Shown: in pieces, positions 44,996 through 56,125 of the stretch | Numbering within the stretch: position 1 is the first letter of the stretch | How the letters are laid out: each line of letters opens with the position of its first letter | Origin: Dipteris shenzhenensis | Taxonomy: Eukaryota > Polypodiophyta > Polypodiopsida > Gleicheniales | NCBI GenBank assembly: GCA_047967505.1 | Contig: CM106539.1 | DNA: 64,000 bases | Direction: 5' to 3' (one strand) | Notes under the pieces: generated by a model | Databases searched by the model: none | What the model was told of the DNA's origin: nothing | Seen by the model: the letters and a program-made list of their open reading frames with translations, nothing else | Program-made: the position numbers and the translations under genes

Positions 44996-46585
44996 TGTTG
45001 ATAGGATTCTATAGGTATCCATAAGTGCTATTCTCTCTAAAGAATTCTCAGTCATCATCTTTTCAAAGGCATGTTTTTTAATACACTTTAATAGTGCACT
45101 ATCAGGCATGTGGCGAGACTGTTCAAAATACCCAATTGCATCTTCCCAAAACTGTATAATCTCTGTAATTATCCATCCTAATGCATATATGTCTGACTGA
45201 GGGCTATACACACCTCTCCTAGAAAAACATTGAAGCTCAGGTGCAAACCACTTCTTTCGTGCATGCTCTTGCTCTTTCTTATGCTTCCTTTGTGTAAATT
45301 GTTGGTCAGTCTCTAGAGGTGTCTTCTTCATATCCTTAAAAGCTTTTCTAGTCTCTGAAGAAACTAGTGCCATCCCCCAATCAATTATGCCAACTCTACA
45401 TGCACCATTTGCTGTGAAATCTAATAGAATGTTACTAGGATGTAAGTCTGTATGAATCCATTGACCCTTATGTAACCTTGCTAGTCTAGCAATGAGTGCA
45501 TGTATAATGTGGTGCACATTTGAACTAAAGTAGTTAATTTGCTCTATTTGCTCCCTTGTGCATACATCTTCCAATGTTCCTTGTGCCCTTGCCTTCATTT
45601 CTTTGCCTCTTTTTAGGACTATGTCAACATAGCGCCTAAACCTGCCTTGCTCATATGGTAAAGTTCTCATGAAGTCCATCAAGCTACCACCATTAAAATA
45701 TGGTGTGATAGTCCATAAGGGCTCTTCTGGAGTTGCTGCAATAACACGAACAAGCACAGGATGCCGAATTTGCATTTGTGCCTCCTTCCTTGCCTCTCGT
45801 GTACGATCCCCTATGTCACCCTTATATTGCTTTCCAGCATAGCATATATGCTGTAATAATCCTGGAGCACCTGTGAGTTGTACTTTGTAGACAAATCCAT
45901 ATGTGCCAGAACCTATCTTTTCACCAACTTGGATCTCATTTTCAGTTATGTACATCATGAAGGACACATTGCTTATATGACTTGCCCTAATCTGTAGCTT
46001 TTGAGAATCACTACCTTGTACTTCTCGTGTTTTTCCATTCAAAATCCTTGCACTTTCTTCTCCTTTTGCTACTTCCTCCGCCCTTCCGAAAGCAATTGCT
46101 GACTTTTTCTCCCAACTTACAGCTAGTATGGTTTTTACATCCGACTTTATAACCTTTGTCTTATTTTTAGCCCAAAAGGAATTCCATAAATGCATCTTTT
46201 CCTCATTAATATCATTTGCAAATGTTGGGTTCCTTGCGCATGCTTCATTAAACCGGGCCAAGACATTCCCAATCTTGCTCTCTACCCATAGCATAACATC
46301 AGTGTCCCATTTTGTGATCCCTACAAGGTGTTTCCTGTTAGGATCTAGTTCTACTTGACGCCTTGTATTCAAAACAACTTTACTCTTTAGAGTATGCAAT
46401 CTAGAAGTGCTTTCTATGGTCATCTCCATCTCCTTTGCACTCATGTTATTTATCTCTGCAAGAAGCTCATCTCGAAGGACCTGATTGACATACTTCCGCT
46501 GTCCTTTAGATAACTCAAAATCAATCGCCTTACGCTTAGATCCTTCCATCCCTAAACCATTTGTAGGATCAAAACAAAAGAGCAT
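44924..46585 (-). CDS. Protein kinase carried inside the hAT-2 transposon (553 aa)
   Basis: Residues 1-215 have no recognised domain. Residues 218-490 form a eukaryotic protein kinase domain: glycine loop GSGTYGFVYKV (225-235), Lys252 in YAGKQYK, catalytic loop IHTDLHPSNILLD (Asp380, Asn385), DWG in place of DFG (402-404), APE (448-450) and the helix-F Asp in SPQSDIYALG (465). The catalytic set is complete; the HTD loop makes it a non-RD kinase, and a basic insert lies near 310-350. Ser/Thr specificity is likely but unproven. The ORF is uninterrupted and ends TAG, about 350 bp upstream of the transposase on the same strand. The longest ORF starts at 46585. The second Met (46549, MEGSKRKA) follows an acceptor-like tttag and may be the real start. 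A captured host kinase now maintained by the element is the simplest reading. Confidence 0.88.
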   Translation of the reverse strand: MLFCFDPTNGLGMEGSKRKAIDFELSKGQRKYVNQVLRDELLAEINNMSAKEMEMTIESTSRLHTLKSKVVLNTRRQVELDPNRKHLVGITKWDTDVMLWVESKIGNVLARFNEACARNPTFANDINEEKMHLWNSFWAKNKTKVIKSDVKTILAVSWEKKSAIAFGRAEEVAKGEESARILNGKTREVQGSDSQKLQIRASHISNVSFMMYITENEIQVGEKIGSGTYGFVYKVQLTGAPGLLQHICYAGKQYKGDIGDRTREARKEAQMQIRHPVLVRVIAATPEEPLWTITPYFNGGSLMDFMRTLPYEQGRFRRYVDIVLKRGKEMKARAQGTLEDVCTREQIEQINYFSSNVHHIIHALIARLARLHKGQWIHTDLHPSNILLDFTANGACRVGIIDWGMALVSSETRKAFKDMKKTPLETDQQFTQRKHKKEQEHARKKWFAPELQCFSRRGVYSPQSDIYALGWIITEIIQFWEDAIGYFEQSRHMPDSALLKCIKKHAFEKMMTENSLERIALMDTYRILSTFGCNASLAMRPLDEMNVALKLAT

Positions 46586-46750
46586 TCAAAAATAGTTCTA
46601 AATCTAAGAAATGGAACAACTTTATCATAGCCCACCATACATGAAATTGATATCAACTTATTAAAAAAAGAATAATCACATCACATCATGCATACCAAAC
46701 AATAATGCTAGCTACATATTCACAACAGAAACTTTTAAAAAATAAATAAG

Positions 46751-49150
46751 CATATATTTCTGCCAGTTGTCCGCTACAACTAAGGAACTTGGTCCTAGGT
46801 CGTGGTGCCTCTTAGCCCCTTGCCTTGTGAGCACAGGAACCAGACACCACTTCCTGAACCAAGCCCTTATTTCATGTTTGAAATCATAATACTACACTAC
46901 ATAAGCATACATTTCTTCAGCTTGTGAACTAGATCTAAGGAACTTGGTCCTAGGTCGTGGTGCCTCTTAGCCCCCTGCCTTGTGAGCGCAGGAACCAGAC
47001 ACCACTTCCCGAACCAAGCCCTTATTTCATGTTTGAAATCATAATACTACACTACATAAAGCATGCCAAACCAATTTCAACTTACTCTATACAATGCACC
47101 AATAAATACATTAAAAAAGAAAGAGCACATCACAGGCAATGATGCATATGCATATTCACAACAGAAACTTTTAAAAAATATATAAGCATACATTTCTTCA
47201 GCTTGTCAACTAGATCTAAGAAACTTGGTCCTAGGTCGTGGTGCCTCTTAGCCCCCTGCCTTGTGAGCGCAGGAACCAGACACCACTTCCTGAACCAAGC
47301 CCTTATTTCATGTTTGAAATCATAATACTACACTACATAAGCATACATTTCTTCAGCTTGTGAACTAGATCTAAGGAACTTGGTCCTAGGTCGTGGTGCC
47401 TCTTAGCCCCTTGCCTTGTGAGCACAGGAACCAGACACCACTTCCTGAACCAAGCCCTTATTTCATGTTTGAAATCATAATACTACACTACATAAGCATA
47501 CATTTCTTCAGCTTGTGAACTAGATCTAAGGAACTTGGTCCTAGGTCGTGGTGCCTCTTAGCCCCCTGCCTTGTGAGCGCAGGAACCAGACACCACTTCC
47601 CGAACCAAGCCCTTATTTCATGTTTGAAATCATAATACTACACTACATAAAGCATGCCAAACCAATTTCAACTTACTCTATACAATGCACCAATAAGTAC
47701 ATTAAAAAAGAAAGAGCACATCACAGGCAATGATGCATATGCATATTCACAACAGAAACTTTTAAAAAATATATAAGCATACATTTCTTCAGCTTGTCAA
47801 CTAGATCTAAGAAACTTGGTCCTAGGTCGTGGTGCCTCTTAGCCCCCTGCCTTGTGAGCACAGGAACCAGACACCACTTCCTGAACCAAGCCCTTATTTC
47901 ATGTTTGAAATCATAATACTACACTACATAAGCATACATTTCTTCAGCTTGTGAACTAGATCTAAGGAACTTGGTCCTAGGTCGTGGTGCCTCTTAGCCC
48001 CCTGCCTTGTGAGCGCAGGAACCAGACACCACTTCCCGAACCAAGCCCTTATTTCATGTTTGAAATCATAATACTACACTACATAAAGCATGCCAAACCA
48101 ATTTCAACTTACTCTATACAATGCACCAATAAATACATTAAAAAAGAAAGAGCACATCACAGGCAATGATGCATATGCATATTCACAACAGAAACTTTTA
48201 AAAAATATATAAGCATACATTTCTTCAGCTTGTCAACTAGATCTAAGAAACTTGGTCCTAGGTCGTGGTGCCTCTTAGCCCCCTGCCTTGTGAGCGCAGG
48301 AACCAGACACCACTTCCTGAACCAAGCCCTTATTTCATGTTTGAAATCATAATACTACACTACATAAGCATACATTTCTTCAGCTTGTGAACTAGATCTA
48401 AGGAACTTGGTCCTAGGTCGTGGTGCCTCTTAGCCCCCTGCCTTGTGAGCGCAGGAACCAGACACCACTTCCTGAACCAAGCCCTTATTTCATGTTTGAA
48501 ATCATAATACTACACTACATAAGCATACATTTCTTCAGCTTGTGAACTAGATCTAAGGAACTTGGTCCTAGGTCATGGTGCCTCTTAGCCCCCTGCCTTG
48601 TGAGTGCAGGAACCAGACACCACTTCCCGAACCAAGCCCTTATTTCATGTTTGAAATCATAATACTATACTACATAAAGCATGCCAAACCAATTTCAACT
48701 TACTCTATACAATGCACCAATAAATACATTAAAAAAGAAAGAGCACATCACAGGCAATGATGCATATGCATATTCACAACAGAAACTTTTAAAAAATATA
48801 TAAGCATACATTTCTTCAGCTTGTCAACTAGATCTAAGAAACTTGGTCCTAGGTCGTGGTGCCTCTTAGCCCCCTGCCTTGTGAGCGCAGGAACCAGACA
48901 CCACTTCCTGAACCAAGCCCTTATTTCATGTTTGAAATCATAATACTACACTACATAAGCATACATTTCTTTAGCTTGTGAACTAGATCTAAGGAACTTG
49001 GTCCTAGGTCGTGGTGCCTCTTAGCCCCCTGCCTTGTGAGCGCAGGAACCAGACACCACTTCCTGAACCAAGCCCTTATTTTATGTTTGAAATCATAATA
49101 CTACACTGCATAAAGCATGCCAAACCAATTTCAACTTACTCTATACAATG
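46751..49150. repeat. Satellite array with 155- and 281-bp units in a 1,027-bp higher-order repeat
   Basis: The core ggtcctaggtcgtggtgcc occurs at 46791, 46946, 47227, 47382, 47537, 47818, 47973, 48254, 48409, 48564, 48845 and 49000. The spacings are 155, 281, 155, 155, 281, 155, 281, 155, 155, 281 and 155 bp. The order from 46946 repeats exactly after 1,027 bp (47973, then 49000). The 281-bp form adds a segment containing gcatgccaaaccaatttcaa. In each core, cttggtcctaggtcgtggtg can pair with caccacttcctgaaccaag to form a hairpin. Short identical 61-aa ORFs inside it are not credible genes. Confidence 0.95.
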
Positions 49151-52100
49151 CCCACACACCTATTTCTTAAGGAAGGATAATGCCCATTCTTTCCAGGGAA
49201 TGACATGAATGTTATTGTGTATTACCCCCTTCATATGTCTGACAATGTTTCGTAGTATGTACGAAAGAGTTTGTATTTCTTTTATGCATAATGAGTTTGT
49301 ATTTCTACAAGCAGCCTACAACTATGCAGATGAAGAGAGAACATCACCAAGCTACAACGTAGATTAAGAGAGAATTTTGTCAACGTGTCTCTACAAATAT
49401 GCAAATTAATAGAGAACGTCATCATTGGAGGGTAGAGAAAAAACTTCAATCGCTAAGGGCATCCGTGAGCTTGTAGAATGAACAAAGAAAGAGGCAATGA
49501 TCTGAGTTCTCACCAGATTTTGCCTGGCACAACCAACAACCAACAGTAGCTGATTTCAACACGTCAATAGCCTACCATTGGAGAGAAAGATGTTAGAGCT
49601 ATAGTTTGCCCTCACAACTCGAACGTCGGAAGACACCCACAGCTCTCATCTTTTGCAAGAGAGAGCACTGGACAGCGAGAACCTGACTCTCCAAACATCA
49701 TACGAGTCTACAACATGGTCGTAGCGCAAGAGATACAATGAGGATGGATCATGGGCCGAAGTTGGTCTGGGCAGCAAGGTGCATTTGAAAGCCATGCTGT
49801 AGCAAGTCTTCACCCTAGCCTAATAACAATGTACCGGGTGGGTGCCAAATACCCATGAAACTCTAGCCTAATAACAATGTACCGGGTACCCATGAAACTC
49901 TGGCTCGAAGGAAACGTGTAGTTACAGATCAGGTCTACTATCTTTAGAAGTTTGACATAAAATGCGAGTTAACAATTACAAGCGCGCCGGAGAACAAGCA
50001 GCGTATTTCCCTTCCCCGTGCGTTGGAGTTGGCGGTATATCGATCACCTCAGCTTCGAGCTTCGGATTGCTACCTCGCCTGATCCAAGTCTGAGTTTGCG
50101 TTTCCCCCATGTTTCGCAGCTCGAGCAAGCTGGATCCGGGAAGCAGATGCGAGATACGCCGACGGGTAAAGATTTTAGACTCCCGACGGAATGGAACACC
50201 TTACAGATGTGGCCTCCGGGATCTCATCCCTGCGCTATCGTTCACTCGAGATCCCACAGGTAATGTTTCCACAATACCGTTGCTCAGGCCGTAAAAACTC
50301 CCGCGTCTGCACGATCTCAGCCTTCCACTATCGTTCAGAGGAGATTCCGCAGGACAGGTTCCGCATTACCGCAACAAAAAAGCCGCGGCGACACACGAAA
50401 TCTTCATTAACGAATGTGAAGTGTAGCTGGCGAGGGGTTCATACTATAAAAGATATATATTTTACACGGTGCGATACTAGCAAACGATGCATATTATTAG
50501 ACTAGCAAACCGTTTAGTTCTGATGAAGCACCTGAAGGAGAAGATGCTGGAACTGTAGGTAGAGATTTTCCCAAGGAGGGCGAGGGAGATGCAGACGGAG
50601 AGCTGGCCGCTGAGGACTGAGAAGCGGTTGTGGTCGTTGGCGACTTGGCCGGTGATGCTGCAAGAAGTTTGCTGTCAGACTTGCGATATAGAACAAGTTG
50701 AAAACGTCTATAACAGAAGAGCCAATGGCTAGACAAACTGAACACATTTGCGTGGAACGTAAAATGATGCGTTTCTGCTCTAACCAGAAGCCACGGGGGA
50801 CGAGGCGAATTCGGACGGGCCCGATGAACGACTCGCGAGACCATAAAACCACCTCCAGGCTCCAACTTACACAAAATGGCGCGATAGAAACTTGAAAGGC
50901 GAAGCCTCACGACTCACAAATGACGATAGCGAAGGTGTCGAGCATGGGAGACGAGAGGAAGGCAATCTACGAGAGAAACGACCAAGCTGCACTCTGTCAC
51001 AACCTAATATCTCATAACGGCCTACATTATGACCACCTAAGTGGCAGCGCCGTCGGCTTTAACCCATTCCTTTAAAAATAATCAAATTAAAATAATCAAA
51101 TTAATTAATACACCTTAGAAAAAGGAATGCCCTCCTCCCCACCTCTAGAATTTGATCCCATAGGTGGTCTCATTTAAGATCTAGTGGGTAGCTCGTGGCA
51201 AGCCACCATGGTCTCATATTATATATATAATTCCACAGCTTTGCAACTACTTGTTTTTCAGAATTATCAAGTATAAATCGTTATGTAGTTCGAATTTATG
51301 AGCTTCTTTAATACAATTGAATGGACCCAAATCAGTTTCACTGGCAATGGATTCCGGGTGCCGTAACCCGTTACTACTCTATCCATGAAGATCCATGTAC
51401 TTCTTTAAATCTGTGTCCATGTATTCAAATACTAGGTTCAGAAGCAGCTTGCTCTTCTTCTGAACATGCTCTACGCATAGTAGGCTACAAACAATGGAAC
51501 GGTTGCTCAATGTGCAAATGGAAGTAACAGGACACCACAGTTAGCGAGGAATTAGTGAGCAAAAAGAGACAGAAGAGAAGCTAAAAGTAAAAGAGGAGTT
51601 GTTACGACAAAAAGCTCCAACAAAAAGCCGTAGCTACTATATCAACACACAGAAAAGGGACAGCAGCACCAAGGTACTAGTGGATAGCCTAGCTGCCTAT
51701 GAGAGCCATAGTGCTTGCAGTTGCAAGAGAGGGAAGAACGAGACCTTGCGAGTTGAGTAACGACCTTGAATGTGGAGTACGTAGTAGAATTGCAGAGGAG
51801 ATAAGGCTGCAACATAGAAAATAAAGCCCACAGGAAGTTGGCGCGCTGATAGCCGAGCTATAAGTGGACACAAATAGAGGCTTGAATGAAGGGATGGGCT
51901 ACTTGTACAAGGAGAGAACCTGTTTGAAGGAGGCATGGTAGGGAAGGCACTTGAGATGGTAAGAAGGAGGAGGAGGAGAGCAAGTCGGTTGATGAAGTTG
52001 GGATGTAGTGAAGCATAACCAAAGGAGTCGGGAGCTTAATAGAGATGGAGGAATTTCAAAAAAGGAGGCAAAGAGTAGGATGGAGTGCTCAGTGCACCAA

Positions 52101-52898
52101 AAAATAGGGGTTACAGAGGTGAGGTGCAAGTGTGAGGATGTAAGGATAAGAGCTAAAAGGTGGCAGTGCATAACGGTGCATAATGGCTCCAAGATGGTGG
52201 TGTGTAACGGTTAGGGGGTGTGGTTTGGTGGGTGTTGTGTGTAACTGAAGGTGCATGTGGAGATAGATAGCACCTTTCATTTGCACTGAGTCCAAATGAA
52301 TAAGAAGGTACAACGATAAATTAAAAAGTTACATGGTAAACAACCATAGGAAATTAAGAAGGAAGCAAGTAAAGGAAAATAATCACTATATAAGTATATA
52401 TATAGGGAAAGTATCTAAAGACTCAAATGCAAGTTTAAAATCACATATACCATAGGAGCTCATTAATCATGTATTTTAGATTATGGATTGCATTTACATT
52501 TCATGCAATATCAAACGGCTTCATGTTCAAATAGATAAAACCTCTACATTATTATCATTCTAGCAAACATTAAATGTTAACACTAGATTATACTTGATTG
52601 CACAAGTCTTCTTTTGGTGCTTAATTCTATAGATCCACCCAAATTTTTAAATTGTATATATAATATGTTGGCGAAAGTTTCCAAATATATTTATCTATTA
52701 TATAAAACTTTGGCGAATTTTCATGGACTTTATTTATAATTTTATAATCTTAAAGGCTAAACTTAGCTCTTTTTTTAATTTTAGTTTCAGATTCTGGCGA
52801 ATATACTAAGCTCTTATTTTTATAAAAGCATATAAACTTTCACAAGCCATATAAAACTTTCGCTTATTAACGAAACTAACGCGAAAAAATCATCCATG
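49151..52898. other. Right part of hAT-2: GC-richer block and non-coding arm
   Basis: No second conserved gene is recognised. At 49812-49910 a segment ctagcctaataacaatgtac is tandemly duplicated. From about 50.0 to 51.0 kb the DNA is GC- and CpG-richer than its surroundings. On the minus strand it holds a 137-aa ORF (50910-50497) ending in an Ala/Ser/Pro-rich tail (SSPSASPSPSLGKSLP). By position, upstream of both genes, this block is the best candidate for the element's promoter and leader exon, or else captured host DNA. The last 2 kb are AT-rich up to the TIR. Confidence 0.5.
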
Positions 52899-52906
52899 GT
52901 TAGGGT

Positions 52907-53440
52907 ATTGTCTTTTCAATTCATCATTAACTACCTACTTCTTTTGGTCATCCTGGTACCTCCAATCAGTAACTATGCCACTCGTGAAGTGGTGGCTCAT
53001 CAACTGCCTCATGGTGGCCATCACTACTGAGCCCTTCATATTTTCTATTATCTCTCCAGCACCCTTTATTTCATAGGATAGGTCCTCGATCGGGAAAGGA
53101 GGACTCATGGTAGTGGTAGAGCCAAAGTGATTAGTGTTATTGTGCGAGCGCTTATGGAGCGAGGAGTAGCAGTGGGAGTAGGAGAGGGCAAGGGAATGCC
53201 CAAGTGATGACCTCTCAGTCAAAGGGGCTAGAGGGGACGGTTGGACAGTAGGTCTAGCTGTCCATGTAGGAGAGGTATTTGCTGAGGTCCTTGGGGATAG
53301 TAGAGAGAAGAATCTCACTGCCTCCACATCGATCATCTATGCGACAAACTCGTCGGGACTTCCGATAAAGCCATGGGTTGTTAGCAAAGGAGTTCCCCGA
53401 GGGGTAGTCATAGTGCTAGGTCTGAGAGGAGTCGAGCTAG
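52907..53440 (-). pseudogene. tnpA-like gene of CACTA-C, 5' part
   Basis: This is the other side of the hAT-2 insertion. On the minus strand it reads SPPFPIEDLSYEIKGAGEI, MATMRQLMSHHFTSGIVTDW and YQDDQKK, collinear with 36.9-37.53 kb of element B. It shares the TAG after FVA but keeps CAA where A and B have TAG in PT(V/A)-x-PSP. The start region is replaced by fragment F. Confidence 0.75.
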
Positions 53441-55075
53441 GGTTTGTTTAGTGGAGGAGACATTTCCACGTTCTATTCTCACAAGCCAACTACATCTCAT
53501 AGTGCATTTGGTGGATGAGATTGCTATATGTAGTACTATACATGCACGATGGTTGTTCTTCCTCGAGCGCTTCATGAAGACCTTAAAGGGTTTCGTGAGA
53601 CAAAATGCAAGACCTGAAGGTAGCATGGCCGAGGGTTGGTTCAAGAGTCACTTGTATATATTTATGAGTTTCTTGTTGATGTGGATAGCTCTCTCCCACG
53701 ACTATGGAGAGATGATGAAGACCAAGGATGACCTCTATTGTGCCTTAAGGGAAAGGACGCAACAACGTAATAGACATGGAGTTACTTAATAATATCAATC
53801 TCTATTGTCTGCTTAATAGTGATGTGATGAAAAGATGGGTGACAAGATACGAGGATGCAAAGGCAAGAAGACAAGAAGAAAGGGCCCTCTTTCATTTACA
53901 CCACTGATCTCGTGTGCCATACCCTCAATATCTAAGAGCACTTCCAAAGGATATTCATGTGGCTACTTGACAAAATGGAGAAAGTAGAGAAAGACGAGGG
54001 GATGCATATCACAATGGAGAAATGGGAGTATGCTAGGGGATGCATGAGCAAGGTCGGGATATAGAATGGTATGCATAAGTTAGGAGCTTTCAATAATTTA
54101 TATTGCTTATTTAATTGATTTTTTCTTAGTGTAGTGCACTATGTTCAATGCTATATGGTGTGAGGCCAAGCATTTTTGAACACAACGGATTGATGATAAG
54201 AGAAACACACAAGATTGCAGCGGCATTGCTAGCTTTGACGGAGCCAATGGAGCCATGGATGATTATTGTGGCATAATCCAAGATATTATTAAGCTTGACT
54301 TTCGATGCTTCTTTGTGTATGTTTTAGATGTAAAGTGCAGGTTTAAGGATGTGGTGGAAAGAGGCCCTAATGCAACAATCAAATGCCATGCAAGTGGCTT
54401 TGTAACTATTGACTCCACAAAGTTTTGGCAAAGTAAGAAGGACACACTAGTACTACTGCAACAATGTGAACATGTACTGTACACACATATAAAAATACTC
54501 ACTTTTAAATATTTGATACCTTCGATGCAAGGAAAATAACATGATTGTATTTGTGTTTGAATTAGGTTGTCTATCAACCAATGGTGGATAATAATAGATG
54601 GTGGCATGTCATACCTATTATGCCACGTTCCAAAGTGATGTATAGTACATTTACTAATATGGAGCGTATGGAGGATGATCATAGCCATGGAGGTGATGAT
54701 GACTGTTATACGAAGAGGAGGATGATCATGAGATAAGAGATATAGATATTGAGGCCATTACTCGTGAGGATGAGCCTACCATTGGTGATGCAGATTTCAA
54801 TGAGCACATGAGTAGCACAAGTAGTAGTGGGTTGAATGTATTTGTAGATCTAAATACTTGTTTGGATTTTGAAGTAGATAGTTTGGCAAGGGTTGATCTC
54901 ATTGAGGATGAGATTGAACCGTAGCCCATCATTGATATTGGCAAAACTATTTTACATATTGTCTCATTCTCCTCACCTTACTCAATTTTTGTATATGTGG
55001 GTTTGCAAAAAAGCATTGATGTTTTTGTTAAAATTATGTGCTTTGGTAATCATGGGCAATGTTTGGAAAGCAGTG
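53440..55075 (+). pseudogene. CACTA tnp2 C-terminal fragment F (twin of E)
   Basis: DUF4218 at 53440-53720 (FPRSILTSQLHLIVHLVDEI, MKTLKGFVRQNARPEGSMAE) is open and better preserved than in E. DUF4216 follows at about 54160-54540 (DDYCGIIQDIIKLDFRCFFV, VTIDSTKFWQSKKDTLVL). An acidic tail ends VDLIEDEIEP TAG at about 54924, probably the native C terminus of this transposase subfamily. The TNP2 core is absent. The start and end coincide closely with those of E (18650-20184). Confidence 0.78.
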
Positions 55076-55078
55076 ATA

Positions 55079-56125
55079 AAAAGAGAGAAAGCATATGCTT
55101 ATGCTTATGCATGAGCATATGAGCATATGCATAAGCATAAGCATAGGCAAATACATATGCTTATGAAAAGATGAGAAAAAGAGAGGAAAAAAGAGAGGGG
55201 AAAAGAAGAGAAGGAAGAGGGGAAAAGAGATTGAAAGAGGGGAAAAGAGCATAAGCTTAAGAGAAGGAAAAGCATATGCATAACAAAAAGAGAGAGAAAG
55301 CATATGCTTATGCTTATGCATGAGCATATGAGCATATGCTCATGCATAAGCATAAGCATAGGCAGAGGCATATGCTTATGAAAAGAAGAGAAAAAGAGAG
55401 GAAAAAAGAGAGGGAAAAAGAAAGGGGGAAGAGGGGAAAAGAAGAGAAAGAAGAGGGGAAAAGAGATTGACAGAGGGGAAAAAGAAGATGGGAAAAGAGC
55501 ATAAGCATAAGAGAAGGAAAAATATATGCATAAGAGAAAAATAGAGAAAGCATATGCTCATGCATAAGTAGAAGAATAGGTAAATGCATGTGCTTATGAA
55601 AAGATATGAAAAAGAAAGGGGAAAAGAGAAGGAAAAAAGAGATATGAAAATAATAAGAGAGAGGAAAAAAGACAGGGGAAAGAAGAGAAGGAAGAGGGGA
55701 AAAGAGATTGAAAGAGGGGAAAAAGAAGATGGGAAAAGAGCATAAGAATAAGAGAAGGAAAAGCATGTGCATAAGAGAAAAAGAGAGAAAGCATATGCTT
55801 ATGCTTATGCATGAGCATATGAGCATATGCTCATGCATAAGCATAAGCATAGGCATAGGCATATGCTTATGAAAAGAAGAGAAAAAGAGAGGGGAAAAGA
55901 AAAGAAGGAAGTGGGAAAAAGAGATTGAAAGAGGGGAAAAAGAAGAGGGGAAAAGAGCATAAGAATAAGATAAGGAAAAACATATGCATAAGAGAAAAAG
56001 GGAGAAAGCATATGCTTATGCTTATGCATGAGCATATAAGCATATGCTCATGCATAAGTATAAGCATAGGCAAATGCATATGCCTATGAAAAGAAGAGAA
56101 AAAGAGAGGGAAAAAGAAGAGAAGG
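55079..56125. repeat. Purine/gcataagcata repeat block (inverted copy)
   Basis: Reverse complement of the pyrimidine block of A and B, with gcatatgcttatgcttatgc units spaced by gaaaagagag tracts in at least four units of about 200-250 bp. Confidence 0.85.

Larger units (their letters stand above)
41515..52898 (-). mobile_element. 11.4-kb hAT transposon hAT-2 carrying a transposase and a protein kinase gene
   Basis: The left terminus is CAGGGATGTTTTTATCG. The right terminus on the minus strand is CATGGATGATTTTTTCGCG. A perfect 8-bp duplication gttagggt (41507-41514 and 52899-52906) lies in the tnpA gene of CACTA-C, and removing the element restores that gene's collinearity with A. Inside, on the minus strand, are a GC-richer upstream block (about 50.0-51.0 kb), a 2.4-kb satellite, a kinase ORF and a transposase ORF. 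Both ORFs are full length. AT-rich sequence with repeated ggcgaa words lies inside both ends (41.55-41.75 and 52.65-52.9 kb). It is far longer than typical autonomous hAT elements. Confidence 0.93.
40274..56125 (-). mobile_element. CACTA element C, mosaic and incomplete, containing hAT-2
   Basis: The plus-strand left end CACTACAAGGCACAGGCC is the right terminus of the family inverted, so C is in minus orientation. It contains subterminal palindromes, the conserved hairpin, the tnpA-like gene (split by hAT-2), tnp2 fragment F and a repeat block in reverse orientation. The relative order (repeat block, tnp2 tail, tnpA) differs from A and B, so F was inserted or recombined between the block and tnpA. 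No matching CACTA terminus was found on the far side. The right boundary is the end of recognisable family sequence and is approximate. Confidence 0.6.

Noticed and set aside
46751-49150. CRISPR-like array
   Set aside because: The spacings are 155 and 281 bp, the spacers are themselves repeated, and the setting is a plant transposon. It is a satellite with a higher-order period.
50497-50910. Arabinogalactan-like protein gene in hAT-2
   Set aside because: Only the C-terminal Ala/Ser/Pro tail fits. There is no signal peptide or complete gene, so I keep it as an unexplained ORF in a GC-rich block.
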